64,000 bases of DNA, taken from NCBI GenBank assembly GCA_049115695.1, contig JAGDZR010000022.1:1-64000 (forward strand). The letters run 5' to 3'. This document shows, piece after piece, positions 1 to 6,396 of this stretch. This DNA is from JAGDZR01 sp049115695. GTDB taxonomy: Bacteria > Bacteroidota > Bacteroidia > Cytophagales > Cyclobacteriaceae. The translations under genes and the position numbers were made by a program. Within the stretch, counting starts at the first letter, position 1. Every line of letters begins with the position of its first letter. The notes below the pieces were generated by a model. That model made no database searches and had not been told where the DNA came from. It saw only the letters and a program-made list of their open reading frames with translations.

Positions 1-32
1 GGCTGACGGAGGTTCGAGTCCTCCTCCCGCTA
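1..32 (+). tRNA. tRNA gene, 3' end only (isotype unknown)
   Basis: The window opens inside a tRNA. GGAGG (8-12) pairs with CCTCC (20-24) around the loop TTCGAGT, which is a canonical T arm. TCCCGCT (25-31) would be the 3' strand of the acceptor stem and A32 the discriminator. The next bases are CTA, so CCA is not encoded. The anticodon arm lies outside the window, so the amino acid cannot be assigned. A terminator hairpin follows at once, which supports this being the real end of a transcribed gene. Confidence 0.75.
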
Positions 33-38
33 CTAAGC

Positions 39-69
39 AAAAGGAGTCAAGTATTTGACTCCTTTTTTT
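39..69 (+). terminator. Intrinsic terminator of the tRNA
   Basis: AAGGAGTCAA (41-50) and TTGACTCCTT (55-64) form a perfect 10-bp stem with a GTAT loop, followed by a T run. The same element recurs at about 437-467 and 835-865 with one mismatch in the stem. It overlaps the upstream TTG codons that could otherwise extend the GIY-YIG genes. Confidence 0.8.
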
Positions 70-72
70 GTT

Positions 73-333
73 ATGAATATTTTCACCGTTTACGTACTCT
101 ATTCAGCCAAATTCGATAAAATATACATTGGATATACTTCCAACCTGCTCGAAAGATTTCAATCTCATAACGAGCTTTCTAAAAAAGGATATACTGTAAA
201 ATACAGGCCATGGATCGTTTGCTATTGTGAGTGGTTTGAAGCGAAAAAAGAAGCTATCAAACGTGAAAAACAACTAAAATCCGCAAGGGGAAGACAGTTC
301 CTTTGGGATCACATCCATCGACACTTCAAATGA
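73..333 (+). CDS. GIY-YIG nuclease domain protein, copy 1
   Basis: This small protein of 86 residues consists of little more than one GIY-YIG domain. The first strand carries the VYVL form of the GIY motif (residues 5-8), and IYIGYT near residues 16-21 is the YIG motif. An R about ten residues later (ERF) and the EAxKREKQLK segment match the UPF0213/YhbQ-like single-domain family, whose members are proposed DNA nucleases of uncertain role. ATG at 73 is chosen because the upstream TTG at 55 lies inside the tRNA terminator stem. The gene follows the tRNA by 40 bases. Nuclease activity is inferred from family membership only. Confidence 0.8.
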   Translation: MNIFTVYVLYSAKFDKIYIGYTSNLLERFQSHNELSKKGYTVKYRPWIVCYCEWFEAKKEAIKREKQLKSARGRQFLWDHIHRHFK

Positions 334-357
334 TCGTCAGGCTCATATCAGCCAGTT

Positions 358-430
358 GGCTGACGGAGGTTCGAGTCCTATCCGCCAGTGGGCGGACAGG
401 CAGCCAATAGGCGGACAAGCTCTCCCGCTA
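358..430 (+). pseudogene. tRNA 3'-end copy interrupted by a palindrome (unit 2)
   Basis: The T-arm sequence of the tRNA at 1-32 recurs here (GGAGGTTCGAGTCC), and the acceptor strand CTCCCGCTA reappears at 422-430. A 42-base block at 380-421 separates the two parts. The 5' half of a tRNA is not present; upstream is the previous GIY-YIG gene and a short CAGCC/GGCTG inverted repeat at 347-360. This is a duplicated fragment and not a working tRNA gene. Confidence 0.7.
380..421 (+). repeat. Palindromic insertion in the tRNA fragment (unit 2)
   Basis: The block contains TCCGCC-AGTG-GGCGGA, a perfect 6-bp hairpin, followed by a second GGCGGAC motif. Compared with unit 1 it replaces one base and adds 41. 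It resembles a short REP-like extragenic palindrome that landed inside the tRNA remnant. An identical block lies at 778-819 in unit 3. Confidence 0.7.
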
Positions 431-470
431 CTAAGCAAAAGGAGTCAAGTATTTGAATCCTTTTTTTGTT

Positions 471-731
471 ATGGATATTTTTACCGTTTACGTACTCTAT
501 TCAGCCAAATTCGATAAAATATACATTGGATATACTTCTAATCTGATCCAAAGATTTCAATCCCATAACAAGCTTTCCAACAAAGGATATACTGTTAAAT
601 ACAGACCTTGGATCGTTTGCTATTGTGAGTGGTTTGAAGCGAAAAACGAGGCTATCAAACGTGAAAAACAACTAAAATCCGCAAGGGGAAGACAGTTCCT
701 TTGGGATCACATACATCGACACTACAAATGA
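471..731 (+). CDS. GIY-YIG nuclease domain protein, copy 2
   Basis: This is a full-length paralogue of the gene at 73, also 86 residues, with the same VYVL and IYIGYT motifs and a conserved EAIKREKQLKSARGRQF tail segment. A handful of residues differ (for example IQRF for LERF and NKLSNK for NELSKK). ATG at 471 is used because the TTG at 453 is within the copied terminator stem. The intact frame after duplication suggests that the protein is under selection or that the duplication is recent. Confidence 0.8.
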   Translation: MDIFTVYVLYSAKFDKIYIGYTSNLIQRFQSHNKLSNKGYTVKYRPWIVCYCEWFEAKNEAIKREKQLKSARGRQFLWDHIHRHYK

Positions 732-755
732 TGGTCGGGCTCATATCAGCCAGCT

Positions 756-828
756 GGCTGACGGAGGTTCGAGTCCTATCCGCCAGTGGGCGGACAGGCA
801 GCCAATAGGCGGACAAGCTCTCCCGCTA
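756..828 (+). pseudogene. tRNA 3'-end copy interrupted by a palindrome (unit 3)
   Basis: Third copy of the tRNA T-arm/acceptor fragment, split by the same palindromic block at 778-819. It is followed by the terminator-like hairpin and a truncated GIY-YIG gene. Confidence 0.7.
778..819 (+). repeat. Palindromic insertion in the tRNA fragment (unit 3)
   Basis: Identical to the block at 380-421, including the TCCGCC/GGCGGA hairpin. That two of three units carry it indicates insertion before the last duplication. Confidence 0.7.
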
Positions 829-868
829 CTAAGCAAAAGGAGTCAAGTATTTGAATCCTTTTTTTGTT

Positions 869-963
869 ATGAATATTTTCACCGTTTACGTACTCTATTC
901 AGCCAAATTCGATAAAATGTACATTGGATATACTTCCAACCTGCTCGAAAGATTTCAATCTCA
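869..963 (+). pseudogene. GIY-YIG gene copy 3, truncated
   Basis: The first 31 codons match copy 1 almost base for base, including the VYVL and YIGYT motifs. Homology stops abruptly after base 963. The reading frame then runs into unrelated sequence upstream of era and ends at 1084, inside the era gene. Lacking the second half of the domain, the product is very unlikely to fold. The break marks one boundary of the repeat array. Confidence 0.8.
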
Positions 964-1034
964 AGCGATAGTTACCTATTATCATCACTTTACAGGGAGG
1001 TCAGCTTTTAACCCATTATTTGCATCCATAAGTC

Positions 1035-1042
1035 TACCTTTG
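1035..1042 (+). promoter_or_regulatory. Possible -7 element (TAnnTTTG) before era
   Basis: TACCTTTG matches the Bacteroidota -7 consensus. No good TTTG lies at the usual distance upstream. With the start codon at 1048, transcription from here would give an almost leaderless mRNA. Confidence 0.35.
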
Positions 1043-1047
1043 CGATC

Positions 1048-1944
1048 ATGTCTGATACTTCCAATTTCAAATCAGGATTTGTGACTATCCTGGGTAAACC
1101 CAATGTGGGGAAAAGCACGTTGATGAATGCTATCGTAGGTGAGCGACTATCCATTATAACTTCAAAGGCTCAAACCACCAGACACAGGATATTTGGCATT
1201 ATCTCAGGCGAAGACTTTCAGGTAGTTTACAGTGACACGCCCGGCGTGATTGACCCTCAATACAAATTGCAGGAGCAAATGATGAATTATGTCAGAGCAT
1301 CGCTGGAAGATGCTGACATCATCCTAATGGTTGTCGAATTGGGAGAAAAATACCAGGAATCAGAAATCTGGGAAATCGTGAAGAATGCAAGCGTACCCAC
1401 TTTTCTAATTATCAATAAAATAGATCTTGCGGTTGGTAGTCAGCTCAAGGACAAAACTGACTACTGGCGGGAAACCTTACCTGAAATCAAAATTATCGGC
1501 GTATCTGCCCTGGAAAAAATCAACATTGGAAGTTTGTTCGATACGGTGAAGTCGACGCTTCCTGTACACCCTCCGTATTTCCCAGAGGACACACTCACCG
1601 ATAAGTCTGAAAGATTTATTGCCTCGGAAATAATTCGAGAAAAAATATTTCTCAATTATAAAAAAGAAGTCCCCTATAGTTGCGAGGTAGAAATTGAGGA
1701 ATTCAAAGAGGATGAAAAGATTATTAGAGTCAGAGCGGTGATCTATGTAGAGCGCAATTCTCAGAAAGGTATCCTGATCGGACATAAAGGAAGCGGTCTC
1801 AAAAAGGTCGGCATTGAATCCAGAAAAACAATGGAAGACTTCTGGCAGAAGCAAATCCACCTCGAGACCCACGTTAAAGTGGAAAAAGATTGGCGCAAAA
1901 ATGATCGATCGCTCAATAAGTTTGGTTACTCAAACAAGTATTAA
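1048..1944 (+). CDS. era: GTPase Era
   Basis: Era is an essential GTPase that binds the 3' end of 16S rRNA during assembly of the small ribosomal subunit. The G domain has all motifs: GKPNVGKS at residues 16-23, DTPG at 63-66, NKID at 123-126 and a VSAL G5 segment near 152. The C-terminal KH domain carries the GHKGSG loop near residue 250. At 298 residues it is full length. It is followed 106 bases later by der, another ribosome-assembly GTPase, on the same strand. The end of the gene lies before a separate -7-like element, so der may be transcribed independently. Confidence 0.97.
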   Translation: MSDTSNFKSGFVTILGKPNVGKSTLMNAIVGERLSIITSKAQTTRHRIFGIISGEDFQVVYSDTPGVIDPQYKLQEQMMNYVRASLEDADIILMVVELGEKYQESEIWEIVKNASVPTFLIINKIDLAVGSQLKDKTDYWRETLPEIKIIGVSALEKINIGSLFDTVKSTLPVHPPYFPEDTLTDKSERFIASEIIREKIFLNYKKEVPYSCEVEIEEFKEDEKIIRVRAVIYVERNSQKGILIGHKGSGLKKVGIESRKTMEDFWQKQIHLETHVKVEKDWRKNDRSLNKFGYSNKY

Positions 1945-1979
1945 ATGACCGACATGAACAGAAACAATGCTCTTTTGAA

Positions 1980-1987
1980 TACTTTTG
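1980..1987 (+). promoter_or_regulatory. Possible -7 element before der
   Basis: TACTTTTG fits TAnnTTTG and would place the transcript start near 1994, about 57 bases before der. A matching -33 TTTG at standard spacing is not evident. Confidence 0.35.
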
Positions 1988-2050
1988 CAGCTAATTTCTG
2001 ACTGATCACATTGATCAATTCCTAATTGAAAATTTCTTAAGAAATACATT

Positions 2051-3358
2051 ATGGGTAATGTTCTTGCAATTGTCGGTAGACCCAATGTGGGTAAGTCTAC
2101 ATTGTTTAATCGCCTGATTGAACGAAAACAAGCCATAATGGACGATGAGTCAGGTGTTACGCGTGATCGACATTATGGATCTTCTGAGTGGAATGGGAAA
2201 AAGTTCACTGTCATTGATACTGGCGGGTATGTCGAAGGGTCTGAAGATATTTTCGAGGGAGCGATCAGAAAGCAGGTCAAAGAAGCGCTAAATGAAGCTA
2301 CTGTGGTTTTGTTTATGGTCGACTGTCACACCGGTATTCATGGACTTGATCAGGACTTTGCTAATATCATCAGGGAACTCAAGAAACCTACTTATATAGC
2401 TGCCAATAAGGCTGACAACCAGGAAGCCATATTCAATAGCAATGAATTTTATGGGCTGGGCCTTGGAGAAGGTATGTTTCCACTATCCTCAACCAGTGGT
2501 TCGGGAACAGGTGAATTATTGGATGAAATTGTCACCCACTTTGAAAAAGAGACAGATGAAGAAGAAACAGACATACCCAAAATTGCTGTTCTGGGACGTC
2601 CAAATGCAGGGAAATCGTCATTCATAAACGCATTGCTTGGTAAGGAGCGCACCATTGTGACTGATATTGCTGGCACTACTCGAGATTCTATTGACACCAC
2701 GTATAACCTATTTGATAAGAATTTTATCCTGACAGATACGGCAGGTATTCGGAAGAAATCCAAGGTAAAAGAGGACATAGAATTTTACTCAGTTGTTCGA
2801 GCGATTCAAGCGCTGGAGAACAGTGATGTCTGCATTATCATGATCGATGCTGAAAGAGGTTTAGAAGCTCAGGATATGAGCCTCATTGGATTGGCACACA
2901 AATACAAGAAAGGTGTGTTGATCATGTACAACAAGTGGGATCTGATTTCGAAAGAAACAAATACTGCCAAAAAACTCACAGACGAACTTCAAAACAAGTT
3001 GGGACCCTTGTCCTATATCCCTATCATGTTTTGTAGTGTCCTTGAAAAACAGCGAATATTTCAGGCCATTGAAAAGGCCCTTGAAATCTATGACAACAAA
3101 TTCAAGAAAATACCTACCTCCAAATTGAATGAAATCATGCAGGAGGAAATCGAACACTACCCACCTCCCGCGGTTCGAGGCAAATACATCAAAATAAAGT
3201 ACATCACACAACTTCCTACTAAAGCACCAACCTTTGCTTTCTTCTGCAATTATCCGAAAGATATAAAGGAAGCGTATGAGCGATTTCTTGTCAATAAATT
3301 GAGATCGCACTTTGGGTTTGAAGGTGTACCGGTAAAAGCTGTATTCCGAAATAAATAA
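2051..3358 (+). CDS. der: GTPase Der (EngA)
   Basis: Der is a double-GTPase required for maturation of the 50S subunit. Two G domains lie in tandem: GRPNVGKS at residues 9-16 with DTGG and NKAD downstream, and GRPNAGKS near residue 180 with DTAG and NKWD. A C-terminal KH-like domain follows, containing the conserved PPP..RGK.IKIKY segment. At 435 residues this is the normal size. The downstream metalloprotease gene starts one base after its stop, so the two are probably cotranscribed. Confidence 0.97.
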   Translation: MGNVLAIVGRPNVGKSTLFNRLIERKQAIMDDESGVTRDRHYGSSEWNGKKFTVIDTGGYVEGSEDIFEGAIRKQVKEALNEATVVLFMVDCHTGIHGLDQDFANIIRELKKPTYIAANKADNQEAIFNSNEFYGLGLGEGMFPLSSTSGSGTGELLDEIVTHFEKETDEEETDIPKIAVLGRPNAGKSSFINALLGKERTIVTDIAGTTRDSIDTTYNLFDKNFILTDTAGIRKKSKVKEDIEFYSVVRAIQALENSDVCIIMIDAERGLEAQDMSLIGLAHKYKKGVLIMYNKWDLISKETNTAKKLTDELQNKLGPLSYIPIMFCSVLEKQRIFQAIEKALEIYDNKFKKIPTSKLNEIMQEEIEHYPPPAVRGKYIKIKYITQLPTKAPTFAFFCNYPKDIKEAYERFLVNKLRSHFGFEGVPVKAVFRNK

Positions 3359-3359
3359 A

Positions 3360-3962
3360 GTGGATCCGGCCAGATCGGTATTTGAGCGCTTTGTTCCAGC
3401 ACCCGCAGTAGATTATTGCGCCCAATTGTATCACCATCTCAATTTCGAATTTAAAGTCAAACGCTCAAGAAAAACCAAGTTCGGAGATTTCAGGTTTGAT
3501 CCAAGGATCAAAAAATACACCATCACTGTAAACAATGACCTGAACCCATATGCCTTTTTGATCACTTATCTACACGAAGTGGCACACCTGGTGACAAGTC
3601 GTGACCATGGCCGAAAGGTTCTTCCTCATGGAAAGGAATGGAAGGCCAATTTCAAAAAAGCCACATTACCAGTACTCAATGACCAGGTTTTTCCCAAAGA
3701 AGTTCTTCAATCACTTGCCAAATACCTGATTAATCCAAAAGCCTCCAGCTGTTCTGATCCCATACTCTATCAAGTATTAAAACAGTATGACGCACCTTCT
3801 GACAAAGTGTTATTGAAAACACTCCAACCAGGAGATGAATTTGAGTTTAATGGAAAGATCTTCAAATACTTATCCAAACGTCGGACAAGAATTGAATGTA
3901 TTGAATTAAAAACCAATCGTCATTACCTCATTAATCAGGTAGCCGAAATCCTCAGGGTTTAA
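3360..3962 (+). CDS. SprT-like zinc metalloprotease
   Basis: The protein of 200 residues carries HEVAH at 72-76, the zinc-binding HExxH of gluzincin-like proteases, and H90 in a PHGKEWK segment as likely third ligand. This arrangement matches the SprT/Spartan family, where eukaryotic members cleave DNA-protein crosslinks; the bacterial role is poorly known. The Cys-rich zinc ribbon found at the C terminus of many SprT proteins is not visible. A GTG start at 3360, one base after the der stop, is the only initiation codon that keeps the full N terminus. Its position implies cotranscription with der. Confidence 0.8.
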   Translation: MDPARSVFERFVPAPAVDYCAQLYHHLNFEFKVKRSRKTKFGDFRFDPRIKKYTITVNNDLNPYAFLITYLHEVAHLVTSRDHGRKVLPHGKEWKANFKKATLPVLNDQVFPKEVLQSLAKYLINPKASSCSDPILYQVLKQYDAPSDKVLLKTLQPGDEFEFNGKIFKYLSKRRTRIECIELKTNRHYLINQVAEILRV

Positions 3963-3990
3963 GCCATTTATAAAAATGACGGGTTACCGA

Positions 3991-4022
3991 TTGGACAATT
4001 TGTTTATATATATGTACCTTCC
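3991..4022 (+). promoter_or_regulatory. Candidate promoter for parA-like gene
   Basis: TTGG (3991-3994) and TACCTTCC (4015-4022) are separated by 20 bases, the spacing of Bacteroidota -33/-7 promoters. Both boxes deviate slightly from TTTG and TAnnTTTG. The start codon is 33 bases further on. Confidence 0.4.
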
Positions 4023-4055
4023 ATCTGTCATCAACCGCTACTATCAAAGATCAAC

Positions 4056-4847
4056 ATGGCTACTGTAATTGCGGTTTATAATTTCAAAGGAGGTGTAGGT
4101 AAAACGACCACTTCATTTCATTTGGCTCATAACCTTAAAAATGAGTTTCGGGTACTAGCCATTGACTGTGATCCTCAGGCTAATCTGTCCACCGCTTTTC
4201 TACATGCAAGCGATCAGAAAAACAATATATATTACTATCTGACCCGATTGATCCACAATCATTCATTTGACATAATACCTGAAGCGTACTCTCCTCACCT
4301 ACATGTAATTCCTGGCTCATCAGAAATGATTGATCTTGAATCAAATAATCAATTCATTGAATTTGGATCTAATATATTTGATAGGCTGCTTGCAATGCTC
4401 GATCATCAATATGACTATATCATTATTGACTGTCCATCGTATTTCGGGAAGATAGTGCAGTATACTATTGCAAATTCCAACGAGCTATTGATCCCAATGA
4501 CTCCTGATATTTTCAGTATTAGGGGGGCAGCCAAATTGATTAAAAATCTCAAGAAAATACAGCAAATCAGATCACTGAATATCCTAGGGCTCTTCTACAA
4601 TAGATTCAGGTCTCGGTTTAAATACCATCAAAAAGTAAGGATTTTTACCCGTAAACTTTTTGGACCCATCTTCATTGAAAAATTTATCCGAAATACAGTA
4701 AAAGTGAGCGAATCACTTGACAAAGAAGAAGTCAACCAAAACAATGGAGTACCTGCAGGACTTACAACCGACTATCAGATTCTCACCGCAGAGCTGATTA
4801 GTCGAATCAATAGTCGGAAATCTGTTGCCCATACCCTTCTTCAGTAG
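4056..4847 (+). CDS. ParA/Soj family ATPase, orphan
   Basis: This 263-residue P-loop ATPase has the deviant Walker A motif KGGVGKTT at residues 11-18 and a DCDPQANLS segment near 39-47, which define the ParA/MinD family. These proteins position DNA or protein cargo through ATP-dependent dimerisation on the nucleoid or membrane. No parB, parS-like repeat or partner gene is adjacent, so the cargo is unknown. The basic RFRSRFKYHQKVR stretch near residue 190 could contribute to DNA binding. Its end overlaps the convergent hypothetical gene by 7 bases. Confidence 0.85.
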   Translation: MATVIAVYNFKGGVGKTTTSFHLAHNLKNEFRVLAIDCDPQANLSTAFLHASDQKNNIYYYLTRLIHNHSFDIIPEAYSPHLHVIPGSSEMIDLESNNQFIEFGSNIFDRLLAMLDHQYDYIIIDCPSYFGKIVQYTIANSNELLIPMTPDIFSIRGAAKLIKNLKKIQQIRSLNILGLFYNRFRSRFKYHQKVRIFTRKLFGPIFIEKFIRNTVKVSESLDKEEVNQNNGVPAGLTTDYQILTAELISRINSRKSVAHTLLQ

Positions 4848-5410
4848 CCAATTCTCCTCACAATCATTTCATTTACTTTCAGAAAAAACTGACTAGGACT
4901 CATCGTACGCCAATTCGAAATATTAAGATTCCCTCCCATATTCATGTACGAATCCAGATTGTATTGTTGCATTTCAGATAGGACAAAATCTCTGAATCCG
5001 ACAAATGCAACCCAACCCTCAATTACCTCATCAAACCATTCTTCATAATAGCAATCATCACTCCCGTGAAAGTTTAAAATATTCTCACCAATAACAATGA
5101 ATTTATTAATGCCCTCTCCCATCATATGTTCAAGAATATTACGTTTGAACTGCATGATATCATTGTTGATGGCGTCATTCCACTCACCAATAAGCTCAAT
5201 AATGGCAAGTCCATTGTCATAGTCTACAAAAAGCAACTTGATATAGAGTGTTTCGGAACCCATGAAATCCCAACCCGGATCTATGTAATACCCGTAAATG
5301 TGTTCTGAATAGAGGTCGTAGTTATATTCTTTACCATAAAATGGAGATCGCTCATCCAGACTAGCATCGTAAAGAGGTAACCACCTATAAAACGGCTCAA
5401 TTAAGTGCAT
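4841..5410 (-). CDS. Conserved-looking hypothetical protein
   Basis: I do not recognise a domain in this 189-residue protein. It is rich in aromatic and acidic residues, has no signal peptide or membrane segment, and is probably cytoplasmic. Short hydrophobic strands (LLFVDYDNGLAIIELIG, KFIVIGENIL) alternate with helices, suggesting a compact alpha/beta fold. It lies convergent to the parA-like gene, sharing 7 bases at the stops, and 22 bases upstream of the DUF2490 gene on the same strand order (its stop is distal). Function unknown. Confidence 0.6.
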   Translation of the reverse strand: MHLIEPFYRWLPLYDASLDERSPFYGKEYNYDLYSEHIYGYYIDPGWDFMGSETLYIKLLFVDYDNGLAIIELIGEWNDAINNDIMQFKRNILEHMMGEGINKFIVIGENILNFHGSDDCYYEEWFDEVIEGWVAFVGFRDFVLSEMQQYNLDSYMNMGGNLNISNWRTMSPSQFFLKVNEMIVRRIGY

Positions 5411-5432
5411 TGAGCCAAAATTACGATGTTTA

Positions 5433-6158
5433 TTACTTTCTTAAATCAATGGTTCCAAAAAAGAATAAACGAAGGGTGTGATTCATATTGTAGCTATCTC
5501 CGGCACTTAGTTGCTGATAAACACCCATGTAGCACAAGTCTGCAGACCAATTAGGTAAGAATTTTTGCTGAACGCCAATACTAAACCTGTTTTGATCAAA
5601 GGTATTGAATACATCATGTTCACCCAGATTTATCATCAACTCATTGACAATTTTGAACTGAAGTGGATTTGCGCCCTTTGTAATTGGAATTTTTGCTTGA
5701 AGCAGCATTCTGACCCTTGTATTGTACTTAAAATAGCGATCCTCCTGCTCAGTAGCCATCACTTCTTTAAAACGTTGTTCATTACGAACTCGGAACATGG
5801 TGGTCGCCTTTAAATAATTACTTTTCACGACTAACTCCTGGAACGGTCGACGCTCATTCGCGTAGCATAAATCAGCATCCACATTTCTGGCATTCCACAT
5901 GTGAATATATCCAGCAGTTACACGAATAGAAGGATTGACCCAATAAGTCAATCCATTCAATAAGAAATAGAAATTGGGATCTTTAAGAAAATCATTTCTG
6001 CGAACATGAATAGCAGAGGAAACACCAATTCTATCTGTTACCCTTATGATGTTATTAGTTGATACCCAAACATGATTCTGATGTTTGACAGCCTTTTGAG
6101 CGATAGCACTGTTAAGTCCTAATCCAAGTATCAACAGTGCAATTATTCGGGTTTTCAT
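5433..6158 (-). CDS. DUF2490 family outer-membrane protein
   Basis: The protein begins with a Sec signal peptide (residues 1-20, ending ..SAIAQ) and continues with alternating amphipathic strands typical of a small beta-barrel. The pattern HVWVSTNN near the mature N terminus, RNDFLKD...LLNGLTYW and the GYIHMWN segment match DUF2490, a Bacteroidota family of unknown function. At 241 residues it is full length. It is transcribed away from the radical SAM gene with a 238-base intergenic region. The hypothetical gene at 4841 follows 22 bases downstream and may be in the same transcript. Confidence 0.75.
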   Translation of the reverse strand: MKTRIIALLILGLGLNSAIAQKAVKHQNHVWVSTNNIIRVTDRIGVSSAIHVRRNDFLKDPNFYFLLNGLTYWVNPSIRVTAGYIHMWNARNVDADLCYANERRPFQELVVKSNYLKATTMFRVRNEQRFKEVMATEQEDRYFKYNTRVRMLLQAKIPITKGANPLQFKIVNELMINLGEHDVFNTFDQNRFSIGVQQKFLPNWSADLCYMGVYQQLSAGDSYNMNHTLRLFFFGTIDLRK

Positions 6159-6206
6159 ATTCGATAGTTTAGGTCTTCTTAATCCCTATCGTTGTTTGAT
6201 ATGTTA

Positions 6207-6235
6207 CAAAGGTAGATGTGGAATATGCCGTGAAA
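6207..6235 (-). promoter_or_regulatory. Candidate promoter for the DUF2490 gene
   Basis: On the minus strand TACCTTTG (6214 to 6207) is a perfect TAnnTTTG. TTTC lies 17 bases upstream (6235-6232), near the -33 position. The predicted transcript start is about 40 bases before the start codon. Confidence 0.45.
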
Positions 6236-6396
6236 TCTCTCATCATACATAGCAAAAGATGACATAGATCATTCAAATACATTTGATATTCAAAACTCTT
6301 TAATAACTGAGATATGAGGTTTGCACCATTAACAAATTCACATTTATAGTCTTGATTAATTGCAATCAACCTAATTTTATTGGGCGACTGATTACA

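Larger units (their letters stand above)
1..963 (+). repeat. Tandem array: tRNA 3' end + terminator + GIY-YIG gene
   Basis: Three head-to-tail units begin at 1, 358 and 756. The GIY-YIG start codons are exactly 398 bases apart (73, 471, 869). Unit 1 is 41 bases shorter before its gene because it lacks a palindromic insertion. Unit 3 stops at 963, in the middle of its gene. Coding copy 1 and truncated copy 3 are almost identical over their shared part, while copies 2 and 3 share the inserted palindrome. The array is therefore mosaic and implies gene conversion or repeated duplication. Confidence 0.9.

Noticed and set aside
55..72. TTG start codons upstream of the three GIY-YIG genes (55, 453, 851)
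   Set aside because: They lie inside the stem of the tRNA terminator, and the extra residues have no family match; the ATG 18 bases later is preferred.
331..430. Complete second tRNA gene
   Set aside because: Only the T arm and acceptor strand are present, interrupted by a palindrome; no D arm or matching 5' acceptor strand can be found.
1..963. CRISPR-like tandem repeat
   Set aside because: The period is 398 bases with coding content and no short spacer pattern; it is a gene duplication array.
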